Positions 37,128-47,479 of a stretch of 64,000 bases of DNA are shown in pieces (the stretch's first letter is position 1; each line of letters begins with the position of its first letter). Origin of the DNA: Pseudoalteromonas shioyasakiensis (GTDB lineage: Bacteria > Pseudomonadota > Gammaproteobacteria > Enterobacterales > Alteromonadaceae); NCBI RefSeq assembly GCF_024518675.1, contig NZ_JANIGL010000006.1, positions 124,001 through 188,000 of the forward strand, read 5' to 3'. The notes beneath the pieces were generated by a model. The model saw nothing but the letters and a program-made list of their open reading frames with translations, was not told the DNA's origin and searched no databases. The position numbers were made by a program, and so were the translations under genes.

Positions 37128-38486
37128 CTAAATAAGCAGCCAAGTTGCTGTGCCTAAGAAGGCAAAAATTCCCACAATATCAGTCACAGTGGTTAATACT
37201 ACACTTCCGGCTAGCGCTGGATCTATTTTCATTTTTTTGAGTATTAACGGAATACTCGCCCCAGCAATACCTGCGGCGACTAAATTCATAAACATAGCAA
37301 ATGCTAAAACTCCGCCTAATTTAAAGTCCCATTGCCAAATAGCAACAACACCGGCTATTAAAATAGACCAAACCATGCCGTTAATTGCACCGATAGCGAG
37401 CTCTTTTAACATTAAAAAACGTTGGTTAGTCTGGTTAATATGGCCAACAGCAATACCACGAATAACCAGAGTCAGGGTTTGACTGCCAGCGACACCTCCC
37501 ATCGAAGGCACGATACCGTTTAGCACGGCAAGAATAGGTAAAATCGCTAAAGTGTTTTCAAAAAAGCTAGCAACAATAGCAGCCAATAAGGCTGTTAATA
37601 GGTTTACACCCAACCATACCGAGCGTTTTTTAGAACTTTTTAATACCGGTGCGAAAGTATCTTCTTCATCATCAAGACCCGCTAAGCTTAATAAGCTATG
37701 CTCTGCATCTTCACGAATAACGTCGACGATATCATCGATCGTGATACGCCCAAGTAAGTGGTCGTTGTCATCAACAACAGGAGCCGATATCCAGTTGTGA
37801 CGCTCAAATAATTGTGCTACTTCACTTTCATCCATGGCAATCGAGATTGATTCGCAGTCTTCGTCCATTAAGTCACGAATGATTTTATCCGGTGGATTGG
37901 TTAGCAAGGTTGTCAGTGACATTGCCCCTAAAAAACAATTGTGCTTATCAACAACATATAAGTCATCGGTGCCTTCGGGCAACTCTCCACGTAAGCGTAA
38001 ATAACGAAGCACCACATCAATGGTCACATCAGGACGTATTGTAACTGTGTCGGTGTTCATCAGGGCACCGGCAGAACGTTCCTGATAAGAGAGAGCTTGT
38101 GTGGCACGCTCCCTATCTTGGCTGTCCATTGCACTTACTACGTCTTGATAAACGGTATCTGGAAGGCTACGGAGTACTTCGCCTAAGTCATCGTGACTCA
38201 TGTCCTCTGTTGCCGCAGCGATATGCTCCGGCTCCATCTGGGCGATGATCCCTAAACGTACATCTTCAGAAAGCTCTTCGAGTACATCACCTTGTACGTC
38301 AGGGTCTACTAATTGCCATAATAAACGACGAATTTTATGGGGGGATGACTCTAATAATAACGCGGTGTCACAAGGGGCTGTTTTTGCCAGCATACGCCTA
38401 ACTTGAACAAATTGACCACTATTGAGTGACTTGGTCACTTGTTTTAGTTGTTGTAGTGGGTAATCTTGTTCAAAAGCTTCAGGCAT
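37128..38486 (-). CDS. mgtE: MgtE-family magnesium transporter
   Basis: The 452-residue Mg2+ channel has the cytosolic MgtE-N superhelical domain (about 1-130), a CBS pair (about 135-255; SAPVVDDNDHLLGRITIDDI) and five C-terminal helices. The latter include NGIVPSMGGVAGSQTLTLVIRG-type and AGIAGASIPLILKKMKIDPA segments that line the pore. It stands 112 bases downstream of npr on the same strand, so it may be cotranscribed or have its own promoter. No M-box riboswitch is visible. Confidence 0.93.
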   Translation of the reverse strand: MPEAFEQDYPLQQLKQVTKSLNSGQFVQVRRMLAKTAPCDTALLLESSPHKIRRLLWQLVDPDVQGDVLEELSEDVRLGIIAQMEPEHIAAATEDMSHDDLGEVLRSLPDTVYQDVVSAMDSQDRERATQALSYQERSAGALMNTDTVTIRPDVTIDVVLRYLRLRGELPEGTDDLYVVDKHNCFLGAMSLTTLLTNPPDKIIRDLMDEDCESISIAMDESEVAQLFERHNWISAPVVDDNDHLLGRITIDDIVDVIREDAEHSLLSLAGLDDEEDTFAPVLKSSKKRSVWLGVNLLTALLAAIVASFFENTLAILPILAVLNGIVPSMGGVAGSQTLTLVIRGIAVGHINQTNQRFLMLKELAIGAINGMVWSILIAGVVAIWQWDFKLGGVLAFAMFMNLVAAGIAGASIPLILKKMKIDPALAGSVVLTTVTDIVGIFAFLGTATWLLI

Positions 38487-38598
38487 TGGTGTCCTTAAAT
38501 TATCAATTTCAGTTCGGTAGGGTATAGTAAGTTAGACTGCTGTGTGACTTCTCTATCTTTACCTTAGTTTAATGTAATTAAAAACTGATTGTGTCGTG

Positions 38599-38871
38599 TT
38601 ATTCGTGTTCGTGAAAGCGCTGCTCTATCAGTTCGCCGATTGCGGCTAGTGCCGGCTTTGCATCTGGGCCCTCACACACCACTTTAACTTCTTTGCCTTG
38701 GCTGCTTTCTAGCAGCATTAAGGCTAAAACACTGTCGCCAGCGGCTTGCTTATCGTCTTGATAAAGTGTGATTGTAGCGTCAAATTTTAACGCAAGTTGT
38801 GCCAAAACACTGGCTGCACGTGCGTGTAATCCTAGTTTATTCTTAATTAAAAATGTATCTTCTAAACGCAT
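38599..38871 (-). CDS. ptsO: NPr phosphocarrier of the nitrogen PTS
   Basis: A 90-residue HPr-family protein with the phosphorylated His16 in NKLGLHARAASVLAQ and the regulatory region GDSVLALMLLESSQGKEV. It relays phosphate from PtsP to PtsN rather than to sugars. It follows rapZ by 20 bases in the classic rpoN-hpf-ptsN-rapZ-npr order, which identifies it as NPr. Confidence 0.93.
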   Translation of the reverse strand: MRLEDTFLIKNKLGLHARAASVLAQLALKFDATITLYQDDKQAAGDSVLALMLLESSQGKEVKVVCEGPDAKPALAAIGELIEQRFHEHE

Positions 38872-38891
38872 ATCACAGCCTATATAGAGTG

Positions 38892-39734
38892 TTAGTCTTG
38901 CTCTCGGTGGCGAATTTTTACATTGCTATGACTCATAGCAAAACTTTCACCTATGGTTTGCGCCAAGTAGACAGAGCGATGTTGCCCGCCAGTACAGCCA
39001 ATGGCAATTGTTAGATAGCTGCGGTTATTTCGCTCTAAATGGGGTAACCAAGTTTGCACAAAGGTTTGAATTTGCCAAGTAAACTTTTGCACTATGCTAT
39101 GGCTAGCTAAATAATCTTTGACGGGTTGGTCTAAGCCTGTGAGTGGCTTTAGCTCGGGCTCCCAATGTGGGTTAGGTAAAAACCGGGCATCAAACACGTA
39201 ATCCGCTTCTTTTGGAATACCATGCTTAAAACCAAATGATTCAAACGTGATAATCAGCTTTTTATCTTTTTTACCTAATATCTTTTCACGAATCGACTCT
39301 GCTAATTGGTGAACACTTAAATCGGTTGTATCAAGAATATAATCAGCATGAGTGATCAATACATCCAGTAATACTTTTTCTTGTTTGATGGCTAAATCTA
39401 GCGGCAAAGAATCTAAAGAGAGTGGGTGCAAGCGACGAGTTTCTGAAAAACGCTTGATGAGCGTTTGATCATCACTATCTAAATAAAATAAAGTTGGGCT
39501 TGCAAAGCCAGGTAAGTACTCGATAATAGCGTTAAATTCATCTTGGTCTTTTGGTAGGTTACGTACATCAATACTAACTGCTATTTTATCGTAGTTATCA
39601 GATACGCTTCTAACTAATGAAGGGAGTAAATTTACAGGAATATTATCAACACAATAATAGCCCAAATCTTCGAGTACACGCAGTGCGACGGATTTACCAG
39701 AGCCTGAGCGCCCACTGATAATGATTAACTCCAT
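38892..39734 (-). CDS. rapZ: RapZ RNase adapter protein
   Basis: A 280-residue nucleotide-binding protein with the N-terminal Walker A GRSGSGKS (8-15), YYCVDNIPVNLLP, and the C-terminal VAIGCTGGQHRSVYLA-type block (here TIAIGCTGGQHRSVY). In enterobacteria RapZ delivers the GlmZ sRNA to RNase E. The operon context and full length are typical. Gap of about 20 bases to ptsN. Confidence 0.94.
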   Translation of the reverse strand: MELIIISGRSGSGKSVALRVLEDLGYYCVDNIPVNLLPSLVRSVSDNYDKIAVSIDVRNLPKDQDEFNAIIEYLPGFASPTLFYLDSDDQTLIKRFSETRRLHPLSLDSLPLDLAIKQEKVLLDVLITHADYILDTTDLSVHQLAESIREKILGKKDKKLIITFESFGFKHGIPKEADYVFDARFLPNPHWEPELKPLTGLDQPVKDYLASHSIVQKFTWQIQTFVQTWLPHLERNNRSYLTIAIGCTGGQHRSVYLAQTIGESFAMSHSNVKIRHREQD

Positions 39735-39753
39735 GAAATATCTCCTTCACTTT

Positions 39754-40224
39754 CTAAGACTGCTCTACAATAACTTGATATAGATCGTGATCTGTTTTCG
39801 CGCTACGTAATTGTTTGCAAAATTCCTTATCGTTAAGTTTATCAGCAATTGTGGCTAAGGTCTTCAAATGAAGTTGACAGTCACCATCTGGTACGATGAG
39901 TGCGACAAATATATCTACAGGGCAATTATCGATTGCATCAAACTTTATGGGAGATTCACTCACTAAAATGAGCGCTAAAGGGGTTTCTACACCGCTCATT
40001 CTGCCATGGGGAATAGCGATACCACGACCAATGCCCGTACTGCCTAGCTTTTCTCGGTTAAGTAATGAGTTAAGAATCGCTTGTTCTGAAAGGTGAGGGA
40101 GTTGTTCATGAGCCAACTGGCTGATAAATTCTAGAATTCGTTTTTTGCTATTAAAAAGGACCGCAGCTTTACTGCAGTCCTTACAAGTAAGTGAACTTAA
40201 TTTCATAGTATTAGTGTCGTGCAT
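39754..40224 (-). CDS. ptsN: PtsN, nitrogen-PTS EIIA component
   Basis: The 156-residue EIIA-Ntr protein has the active His at residue 73 in GRGIAIPHGRMSG. It regulates potassium and nitrogen/carbon functions by its phosphorylation state. The ATG at 40224 overlaps the hpf end by 14 bases; a second ATG at 40206 (MKLSSLTCKDC) would avoid it and is possible. Operon position between hpf and rapZ is conserved. Confidence 0.92.
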   Translation of the reverse strand: MHDTNTMKLSSLTCKDCSKAAVLFNSKKRILEFISQLAHEQLPHLSEQAILNSLLNREKLGSTGIGRGIAIPHGRMSGVETPLALILVSESPIKFDAIDNCPVDIFVALIVPDGDCQLHLKTLATIADKLNDKEFCKQLRSAKTDHDLYQVIVEQS

Positions 40225-40498
40225 GCTTCTCTTTGTGTTTGATAACTTGACGGTCTAGTTTATCTATTAGCGCGTCAATCGCAGCGTACATATCTTGATG
40301 TTCAGTTGAAGCAAATAAGTCAGCACCACTGACATGTATTGTGGCTTCGGCTTTTTGGCTTAGCTTTTCTACGTCCAGAATTACGTGCACATTGTTGATA
40401 TGATCAAAGTGCCTCTCAAGCTTTGCAAATTTATTGTGTACATAGTCTCTTAGTGAATCGGTAATTTCTACGTGACGACCAGTTAAATTCAGTTGCAT
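40211..40498 (-). CDS. hpf: Ribosome hibernation promoting factor, short form
   Basis: The 95-residue protein begins MQLNLTGRHVEITDSL, matching the start and length of E. coli Hpf; I prefer this over the ATG two codons upstream. AAGGAAA lies at suitable distance. Such proteins bind 30S subunits and promote 100S dimers in stationary phase. It lies between rpoN and ptsN, the canonical place. Confidence 0.92.
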   Translation of the reverse strand: MQLNLTGRHVEITDSLRDYVHNKFAKLERHFDHINNVHVILDVEKLSQKAEATIHVSGADLFASTEHQDMYAAIDALIDKLDRQVIKHKEKHARH

Positions 40499-40528
40499 AA
40501 GCATTTTCCTTCTTTGTTTTTTTACGCC

Positions 40529-42025
40529 TTAAATCAAGCTCTTTCTTTGATTTGACGGTGGAATAGCCAGAGACTCACGGTATTTTGCAATTGTGCGTCT
40601 AGCTACTTTGATACCTTGCTCTGCCAATATATCTGCAATTTTGCTATCACTCAATGGTTTCGCTGAGTTTTCTGCGCTAATTAATTTTTTGATTAATGCG
40701 CGTATCGCTGTAGATGAACATTCTCCACCGTTTTCAGTACTTACATGGCTTGAGAAAAAATATTTTAACTCAAAAATCCCGCGTGGGGTGTGCATGTACT
40801 TTTGCGTGGTAACCCTTGAGATAGTCGATTCATGCATCTCGACCATTTCTGCAACGTCGTTCAATACCATAGGTCGCATTGCTTCAGGACCGTGTTCGAA
40901 GAACCCTTGCTGCTGCTGCACTATGCAATTGGTTACTTTGAGTAATGTGTCATTACGGCTTTCTAAACTTTTAATAAACCACTTTGCTTCTTGTAAGTGA
41001 GAGCGAATAAATTGGCTGTCACTACTCGATTTTACCGAGCGAGACATCGCCGCATATTGGCTGTTTACCCTAATCTTAGGCATGCTGTCAGGGTTTAACT
41101 CAACCACCCAACGGCCTTTAATTTTCTTCACTGAGACATCAGGAATAACGTATTCCGATTCTTCACGTACGATGCTGTCTGCAGGCTTAGGGTTTAAGCT
41201 GTGGATCAGCGTCATGACTTCTTTAAGCTCATTTTCTTTAAGCTTAGTCTTTTTCATTAAAGTTCGGTAGTCGCGACTGGCTAATAAATCGATATGTTCG
41301 GTTAAAATCATTTTTGTTTCACTGATCCAAGGTGTTGTCGGATCAAATTGATTTAACTGAATGCATAAACATTCTTGCAGACTACGCGCACCAATACCAA
41401 TAGGGTCAAATAGTTGTATACGTTTTAAAACGGCTTGCACTTCATCAAGCTCAATTTCTTCTTCGTTGTTATCTTTATTTAGGCTCTCAGCGATGTCTTC
41501 ACAGCTTAAAGTTAAAATACCTGAATCGTCGATAGCCTCTACAATGGCGATGGCAATCGCTTCGTCCGTTGGGCTAAATGGGGTCAGTTGTAATTGCCAC
41601 ATTAAGTATTCATGCAGGGTTTCGGTTGAAGCGCCTTGATAAATAGATTCATCTTCAGGCATCGGACCCGATGAGCTGCTAGGAGCTGCGCTCATGTATT
41701 CATCCCAAGTGACATCCATCGCCATTTCGTCACTGACGGTTTCTTTATTGAGTGCTTCACTGCTTTCTTGTTCGTATTCGCTTGGTGATTCTTCGGCAGA
41801 CGCGCTGACAGTTACTTCGTCATTATCTTGTTTTTGTTCGTTTTTACCTGCGGTTTCGTCACCAAACTCTTGCTCTTCGACTTCGAGTAACGGGTTACTG
41901 TCGAGGGCTTCTTGAATTTCTTGCTGGAGATCCAATGTACTTAACTGCAATAAGCGAATAGCTTGCTGCAATTGTGGTGTCATTGTAAGTTGCTGGCCCA
42001 TGCGCAGCTGGAGTGATTGCCTCAT
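40529..42025 (-). CDS. rpoN: RNA polymerase sigma-54 factor
   Basis: The 498-residue protein contains region I ([20 protein letters not shown]), an acidic region II (about 60-130), a core-binding domain, the HTH DNA-binding domain and the RpoN box [12 protein letters not shown] at about 475-486. It directs transcription from -24/-12 promoters with enhancer-binding ATPases. The gene follows lptB by 68 bases and leads into hpf. Confidence 0.96.
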   Translation of the reverse strand: MRQSLQLRMGQQLTMTPQLQQAIRLLQLSTLDLQQEIQEALDSNPLLEVEEQEFGDETAGKNEQKQDNDEVTVSASAEESPSEYEQESSEALNKETVSDEMAMDVTWDEYMSAAPSSSSGPMPEDESIYQGASTETLHEYLMWQLQLTPFSPTDEAIAIAIVEAIDDSGILTLSCEDIAESLNKDNNEEEIELDEVQAVLKRIQLFDPIGIGARSLQECLCIQLNQFDPTTPWISETKMILTEHIDLLASRDYRTLMKKTKLKENELKEVMTLIHSLNPKPADSIVREESEYVIPDVSVKKIKGRWVVELNPDSMPKIRVNSQYAAMSRSVKSSSDSQFIRSHLQEAKWFIKSLESRNDTLLKVTNCIVQQQQGFFEHGPEAMRPMVLNDVAEMVEMHESTISRVTTQKYMHTPRGIFELKYFFSSHVSTENGGECSSTAIRALIKKLISAENSAKPLSDSKIADILAEQGIKVARRTIAKYRESLAIPPSNQRKSLI

Positions 42026-42093
42026 TTATCTCTAACAATCCTTTTATTGTGTTGTCATAATTTAGTTTAGCAGATAGTTAGCCGAGTGTTGCT

Positions 42094-42819
42094 TTATAGC
42101 CTAAATTGCTCACCCAGGTATACATCGCGAACGGTTTGGTTGGCAAGTACATGCTCAGGTGTTCCTGATGCAATTAACTCCCCATGAGAAACAATGTAGG
42201 CTTTTTCACAAACATCAAGGGTTTCTCTTACATTGTGATCGGTTATTAGTACTCCGATACCACGGTTTTTCAGGTGCTCTATAATCTTCTTTATATCTAA
42301 CACTGAAATGGGATCAACACCAGCAAAAGGCTCATCTAACAGGATAAATTTTGGATTTGCGGCTAAAGCCCGTGCAATTTCTACACGTCGGCGCTCACCT
42401 CCAGATAGTGCCATACCTTGGCTGTCACGAATATGCTGGATGCTAAACTCATCGAGTAAGCCATTGAGTGCTTCTTCGCGAGCCGTTTTATTAAGCTCTT
42501 TACGCGTTTCTAAAATTGCCATTAAGTTTTGATAAACGGTCAGTTTACGAAAAATTGATGACTCTTGTGGTAAATAGCCTATTCCTAAGCGCGCTCGGCT
42601 ATGCATTGGTAGCAAAGTAATATCATGATCATCAATGCTGATCCTGCCTTTATCGCTTGGCACTAGGCCAACAATCATATAAAAGGTGGTTGTTTTTCCT
42701 GCGCCATTAGGGCCTAAGAGGCCTACGATACTGCCCGCACTGACTTCTAAGCCAACACTTTTCACCACCTGACGGCCTTTATAGCTTTTTGCTAAAAATT
42801 CAGCTTTTAATGTGCTCAT
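42094..42819 (-). CDS. lptB: LptB, LPS export ABC ATPase
   Basis: The 241-residue cytoplasmic ATPase powers LPS extraction with LptFG. It shows Walker [10 protein letters not shown], the ABC signature LSGGERRR, Walker [14 protein letters not shown] and the H-loop [10 protein letters not shown]. It overlaps lptA by 4 bases (ATGA), as part of kdsD-kdsC-lptC-lptA-lptB. Confidence 0.96.
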   Translation of the reverse strand: MSTLKAEFLAKSYKGRQVVKSVGLEVSAGSIVGLLGPNGAGKTTTFYMIVGLVPSDKGRISIDDHDITLLPMHSRARLGIGYLPQESSIFRKLTVYQNLMAILETRKELNKTAREEALNGLLDEFSIQHIRDSQGMALSGGERRRVEIARALAANPKFILLDEPFAGVDPISVLDIKKIIEHLKNRGIGVLITDHNVRETLDVCEKAYIVSHGELIASGTPEHVLANQTVRDVYLGEQFRL

Positions 42820-43349
42820 GGCTGACCTTTTGATTTAGTTTCTTTACTGTCGACAGGCACAAGTATGGTATGGACACGATCGTTAGAGTCTTCACCTCTC
42901 TCGGCACTAATTAATTGTTGATCCATATCGTAAGTAATACTTTTAGCATTAATTTTTTGTCCATCTTGCGTTACTTGAGCATGACCAATTAAAGTTAGCA
43001 ACCGCTGTTCTACATCGTAACGAACTTCATTCGCACTGGCGCTCATAATCGTGCCGTCAGTTAGCTTTTCTTCAAAGTAAGCAGGCTCGCCTGTAGCGAC
43101 CAGTAGTTGTTTGTTATCACCTAGGTCTTCTCGCTTATGGACTTCGAGACGATCAGCTCTAATTTGGCGGTTGCCATGGATAATTTCAACGTTGTTTTCA
43201 AAAATACCAATATTATCTTTGACTTGGACTAGTTGTTTCTCTGCGCTGATTGAAACCTGATCTGCCGGTGGTGAGGTTTCCTCAGCAAAACTTGAAAAGG
43301 CCATGAATAAGCTTGGTATAACAAGCAGGTGAGCAAATTTATTGGTCAT
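42816..43349 (-). CDS. lptA: LptA, periplasmic LPS bridge protein
   Basis: The 177-residue protein has a signal peptide (residues about 1-22, [14 protein letters not shown]) and the OstA/LptA jellyroll with the [21 protein letters not shown] segment. It forms the periplasmic bridge carrying LPS to LptDE. It overlaps lptC by 11 bases and lptB by 4, so translation is coupled. Confidence 0.93.
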   Translation of the reverse strand: MTNKFAHLLVIPSLFMAFSSFAEETSPPADQVSISAEKQLVQVKDNIGIFENNVEIIHGNRQIRADRLEVHKREDLGDNKQLLVATGEPAYFEEKLTDGTIMSASANEVRYDVEQRLLTLIGHAQVTQDGQKINAKSITYDMDQQLISAERGEDSNDRVHTILVPVDSKETKSKGQP

Positions 43350-43893
43350 AATATATGGTTCGCGTATGGTTAATTAGTTCTATTACGTCGGCTTTTAAAT
43401 CGGCTTGTAAGCCACGTCCGGTAATTTTTAAATCTGGGCCGCTCAACACTACAGGTTGTTCGGAGATCATGGTTTGTAGCTCAATATCAACTTGAATATT
43501 GTCGGCATTAATGTGTTTAATCATTGCATTATCAGTGAGGTTTTTAGCCGTCACATTGCCTTCTAAAATCAGCTGGTTATTCTCATATAAGGTTGCTTCA
43601 ACCGCATTTATCTGCCACGTTTGCTGTTGATTGTATAAAGTGAAAATAGGTTTTTCAAAGTAAGTAAACCCTAACTGTTGGTACAGTTCCATTTTCGCTG
43701 CAGTCACTTTATGGCTGATTTTCCCTTGTTCGTCAAAGGCCGTTTGTTTTAATGCAACGGCTGTGTAATCTGGCTTGGCAATGACATCTTCTACAACTGC
43801 TTGCTCAGTGTTTGTTTGGTTAAAATACGGATACCAAAGCCACACCATGCAAGCTATAAATAATACGCTTAATATGAAACGCGCACTATTCAT
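43339..43893 (-). CDS. lptC: LptC, inner-membrane LPS transport protein
   Basis: The 184-residue protein has one N-terminal TM helix (about 5-22) and a periplasmic beta-jellyroll domain. It connects LptBFG to LptA. Its place between kdsC and lptA, with short overlaps on both sides, is canonical. Confidence 0.92.
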   Translation of the reverse strand: MNSARFILSVLFIACMVWLWYPYFNQTNTEQAVVEDVIAKPDYTAVALKQTAFDEQGKISHKVTAAKMELYQQLGFTYFEKPIFTLYNQQQTWQINAVEATLYENNQLILEGNVTAKNLTDNAMIKHINADNIQVDIELQTMISEQPVVLSGPDLKITGRGLQADLKADVIELINHTRTIYYDQ

Positions 43894-44441
43894 GAGCTCG
43901 TTCCTTCGCTAGTCAGCGATTTGCCATTTTCTAGCATGAGTAAGTCAGTCAATTCACGTACTGCGCCAAATCCACCCGGTAGCATAGTAGTATAATGCGC
44001 TACCCGTTTGATTAATGGGTGTGCATCGTTCACTGCAACAGCAAAGCCGACTTGCTCCATGACTGGCAGATCGGGGCCATCATCGCCAATATAGGCGATT
44101 TGCTCATCGGTGAAGCTCAGCTTATCTTTTAGTTCTTGATAGGCTTGTAGCTTATTTTCTTGACCTTGATATATATGCTGCACTGTTAGGCTAGTCATAC
44201 GCTGCTGAACTATCTGTGAATGACGCCCTGTGATCACAGCAACATCGAAACCACAGCTAATAAGCGCTTTAATGCCAAAGCCGTCTTTGGTATTAAATGC
44301 TTTTAACTCTTCACCTTGGTTACCTAAGTAAATTCGGCCATCAGAAAAAACCCCGTCAATATCACAAATAAGTAATTTGATTTTTTTTGCTCGGTTTTGC
44401 GCATCTAAACTCAGTGGTTGGTATAAGTCGGCAAACTGCAT
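43890..44441 (-). CDS. kdsC: 3-deoxy-manno-octulosonate-8-phosphate phosphatase
   Basis: The 183-residue HAD-family enzyme has the catalytic LLICDIDGVFSDG motif near residue 26, VAVITGRHS, and YIGDDGPDLPVM. It removes phosphate from Kdo-8-P in the LPS core pathway. It starts directly at the kdsD end and overlaps lptC by 4 bases. Confidence 0.95.
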   Translation of the reverse strand: MQFADLYQPLSLDAQNRAKKIKLLICDIDGVFSDGRIYLGNQGEELKAFNTKDGFGIKALISCGFDVAVITGRHSQIVQQRMTSLTVQHIYQGQENKLQAYQELKDKLSFTDEQIAYIGDDGPDLPVMEQVGFAVAVNDAHPLIKRVAHYTTMLPGGFGAVRELTDLLMLENGKSLTSEGTSS

Positions 44442-45425
44442 TTATAACACTCCTGCTTTTAGCAAGTCTTGCATATTGAGTGCCCCAATTGGGTGCTGAT
44501 TTTCGTCAATAACAATAAGACCATTAATTCGTTTACGTTCCATAATATTAAGTGCTTCGGCAGCAAGCATATCTGCGGTTGCAGTGGTACACGAGCGCGT
44601 CATGACTTCACTGATAAGCGTGTTATGGATATCGATACGTTGCTCTAAGATACGGCGTAAATCACCATCAGTAAATAAACCATTCAGTTGGCCTTGGTTA
44701 TTGACTACCGCGGTCATGCCTAAACCTTTGGCAGACATTTCAATCAAGGCATCTTTAATACATTGCGTGTCTTTGATAATAGGAGTTGCCCCGCCATCAT
44801 GCATTAAATCTTTTAAGCAGAGTAATAAGCGTTTACCTAAACTGCCACCTGGATGCGAAAGGGCAAAGTCATCGGCGGTAAAGCCTCGGGTTTCAAGTAG
44901 GGCTACGGCTATCGCATCTCCCATGGCAAGTGTTGCCGTGGTACTGGCTGTAGGGGCCAAACCAAGGGGGCAAGCTTCTTTGGAGACTTTTATACATACA
45001 TGTGCGTCTGCCCAGTTGGCCATTGATGAGGTAGGATTGCCTGTCATAGCAATCATTTTTGCACCAATTCGTTTTATAACTGGGATTATATTAAGTACTT
45101 CACTGGTTTCGCCAGAATTTGAAATAAGCATGACCACATCATCTTTGGTGATCATACCCAAGTCACCATGGCTTGCTTCGCCTGGGTGAACAAAAAATGC
45201 CGGCGTACCGGTACTGGCTAATGTGGCAGCAATTTTATTGCCTATATGCCCGGATTTACCCATTCCAACTACAATGGTCCTGCCTTTGCATTGGTAGATA
45301 AGCTGACAAGCGAGGTTAAAATTTTCATCAAGGTATTGAGTAATATCAACCAATGCTTGGCGTTCAATATCAAGTACTCGTTTTCCTTGTTCAATAAAGT
45401 TTAACTGCGTCATTGTGTTATCCAT
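44442..45425 (-). CDS. kdsD: D-arabinose-5-phosphate isomerase
   Basis: The 327-residue protein has an SIS domain (VVGMGKSGHIGNKIAATLAS, EASHGDLGM, ISNSGETSE) followed by two CBS motifs. It converts ribulose-5-P to arabinose-5-P, the Kdo precursor. Note that arabinose-5-P is not a direct precursor in the DprE route proposed at 14644-20500, which starts from PRPP. First gene of the leftward kds-lpt-rpoN operon after the yrbG-like gene. Confidence 0.94.
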   Translation of the reverse strand: MDNTMTQLNFIEQGKRVLDIERQALVDITQYLDENFNLACQLIYQCKGRTIVVGMGKSGHIGNKIAATLASTGTPAFFVHPGEASHGDLGMITKDDVVMLISNSGETSEVLNIIPVIKRIGAKMIAMTGNPTSSMANWADAHVCIKVSKEACPLGLAPTASTTATLAMGDAIAVALLETRGFTADDFALSHPGGSLGKRLLLCLKDLMHDGGATPIIKDTQCIKDALIEMSAKGLGMTAVVNNQGQLNGLFTDGDLRRILEQRIDIHNTLISEVMTRSCTTATADMLAAEALNIMERKRINGLIVIDENQHPIGALNMQDLLKAGVL

Positions 45426-45436
45426 TTTATTCGGTA

Positions 45437-46408
45437 CTAAGCTAGTTGGCTAAAAATATAACCTTGATATGCAATAAATGCAGCTAATAATAAGCCACCT
45501 TCAACTCTATTAATCCGTCGTGCACCACGAAAACTCAAAGACATAGCAATTAAAGCAATGGTTGCACCTATCATTATAAGCGCATCACGGTTTGCCGCAG
45601 ATGGGTCTATAATTGAAGGATTGATAATACCCGCTAAGGGTAAAACGGCTAATAAATTGAAGATATTAGAGCCTACAATATTGCCGAGGGCTAAATCGTC
45701 TTCGTTTTTTAGTACCCCAGCAATACAGGCTGCAAGCTCAGGTAGGCTAGTACCAATAGCAATAATTGTTAAGCCGATTACAAGGTCGCTTAAACCAAAG
45801 TATTTGGCGATATCTACAGCCGAGCCGACTAAAAAGTGAGAGCTTAATGGCAGCACTATCATGCCTACAACTAGCCAAAACAGTGCCGACTTGGTTGGTA
45901 CGTTGTCTGGCACATCTTCACATGCCTCATTGACAAATGGGTCATCAGCTTGGTTTTTTGCGCGTATTGAAATAATGATAAGACCAGCAATAAAAACAAT
46001 AAAGGCAATCAGTAATGCGATACCTTCAGCAAATGAAAAGTAGTTATCGGAAAATACATACCAGGCGGCGATAGAAACAAATAAAACCAGCGGCATTTCA
46101 CGCTTTAAGGTGGTTGAAGAGACTGAAAGTGGACGCAATAAAGCAGTGATACCGAGTACTAACAAGATATTAGTAATATTAGAACCTACCGCATTACCTA
46201 CTGCTGTATCGGTTTTGCCAGCAAGCGCTGCTGATGCAGAGACCATCATTTCAGGTGCCGATGAGCCCATAGCAACAACAGTTAAACCAACAATTAAAGT
46301 GGGGACACCAAAATTTTTTGCCAGTGCCGCAGCACCATAAACAAAGCGATCTGCGCTCCAAACTAGTCCAGCAAATCCAAGAATTAAAATGACAAAAGAA
46401 GTCACCAT
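45437..46408 (-). CDS. Calcium/sodium antiporter, YrbG family
   Basis: The protein has ten hydrophobic helices and two copies of the Na/Ca exchanger alpha-repeat (GSSAPEMMVSASAAL with GNAVGSNITNILLVLG, and GTSLPELAACIAG with GNIVGSNIFNLLAV). I place the start at ATG 46408 (323 residues) because the only earlier in-frame start is a TTG at 46462 without a ribosome site. E. coli yrbG has the same neighbours (kdsD and mlaF). Confidence 0.9.
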   Translation of the reverse strand: MVTSFVILILGFAGLVWSADRFVYGAAALAKNFGVPTLIVGLTVVAMGSSAPEMMVSASAALAGKTDTAVGNAVGSNITNILLVLGITALLRPLSVSSTTLKREMPLVLFVSIAAWYVFSDNYFSFAEGIALLIAFIVFIAGLIIISIRAKNQADDPFVNEACEDVPDNVPTKSALFWLVVGMIVLPLSSHFLVGSAVDIAKYFGLSDLVIGLTIIAIGTSLPELAACIAGVLKNEDDLALGNIVGSNIFNLLAVLPLAGIINPSIIDPSAANRDALIMIGATIALIAMSLSFRGARRINRVEGGLLLAAFIAYQGYIFSQLA

Positions 46409-46651
46409 TACGTTACGCCAATTATTCAATATCAGATTGCGGTAAATAGTAACAAAAGCCAACCTGAAAGTATAAATAAAAGAATCAGGTCTATTGTTTA
46501 GTAAGTTGTTATTTTTAGCTTAAAAAAAACTATTTAAGCTTAGGTTAAGTCAGCTTTAGTAAGGCTTAGGCTGTTATTACATAGAATATTACAAAATTTT
46601 ACGATTTGTTTTTTCCATCTTTGCGTAAAAAGCCTTAAAATAGGGGTAGTA

Positions 46652-47479
46652 GTGAAAATAGAAATGGAGAGCGACTTGTCGCAACCAATAGTAGAAGTCA
46701 AGGATGTGAGCTTTTCACGGGGCGATAGAAGCATATATAAAAATATGAGCTTTAGCGTTCCGCAAGGCAAAATCACTGCCATTATGGGGCCCAGCGGGAT
46801 TGGTAAAACGACCATGCTGCGTTTAATTGGTGGTCAATTAAAACCCGATAGCGGCACAATATTGTTCGAAGGTAACAATATTCCGACAATGACGCGCAAG
46901 GAACTTTATGCTGCGCGAACCAAAATGAGCATGTTGTTTCAAAGCGGCGCATTATTTACCGATATGTCTGTATTTGACAATATCGCGTTTCCGCTGCGAG
47001 AGCATACCCGCCTGAGTGAAGACTTAATTCGCCTTGTAGTGTTAATGAAATTACAGGCCGTTGGTTTACGCGGTGCGCAAGATTTGATGCCGTCAGAGCT
47101 TTCTGGTGGTATGGCTCGTCGTGCTGCGCTTGCTCGTGCTATCGCACTGGATCCTGAGCTTATCATGTATGATGAGCCATTTGCCGGACAAGACCCTATC
47201 TCGATGGGCGTGTTAGTTAAGCTTATTAAGTCTTTGAACCAAGTGTTAGGGCTTTCATCACTTATTGTTACTCATGATGTGACAGAAGTGATGAGTATAG
47301 CTGATCATGTCATCATCATAGCGGATCAGGGTGTTATTGGTAGTGGCTCGCCAGAGCAAATGCTTAATCATGAATCACCATTGGTACAGCAGTTTTTAAA
47401 AGGCCTTTCAGATGGGCCAGTACCATTTCATTTTCCTGCGCAGTCTTATAATGACGAACTACTAGGAGGGCGTAGCTGA
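46652..47479 (+). CDS. mlaF: MlaF, lipid-transport ABC ATPase
   Basis: The 275-residue ATPase drives the MlaFEDB inner-membrane complex that moves phospholipids between membranes. Walker A is GPSGIGKTT, signature LSGGMARR, Walker [15 protein letters not shown]-loop VTHDV. The GTG start is taken; an ATG at 46664 is a possible alternative. It is divergent from the yrbG-like gene and leads into mlaE with a one-base overlap. Confidence 0.94.
   Translation: MKIEMESDLSQPIVEVKDVSFSRGDRSIYKNMSFSVPQGKITAIMGPSGIGKTTMLRLIGGQLKPDSGTILFEGNNIPTMTRKELYAARTKMSMLFQSGALFTDMSVFDNIAFPLREHTRLSEDLIRLVVLMKLQAVGLRGAQDLMPSELSGGMARRAALARAIALDPELIMYDEPFAGQDPISMGVLVKLIKSLNQVLGLSSLIVTHDVTEVMSIADHVIIIADQGVIGSGSPEQMLNHESPLVQQFLKGLSDGPVPFHFPAQSYNDELLGGRS

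Noticed and set aside
38487..38598. Mg2+ riboswitch upstream of mgtE
   Set aside because: The 112-base gap is too short and shows no M-box or ykkC-like conserved elements.
44584..45189. 201-codon open frame on the + strand
   Set aside because: Antisense to kdsD, which has clear SIS and CBS domains.
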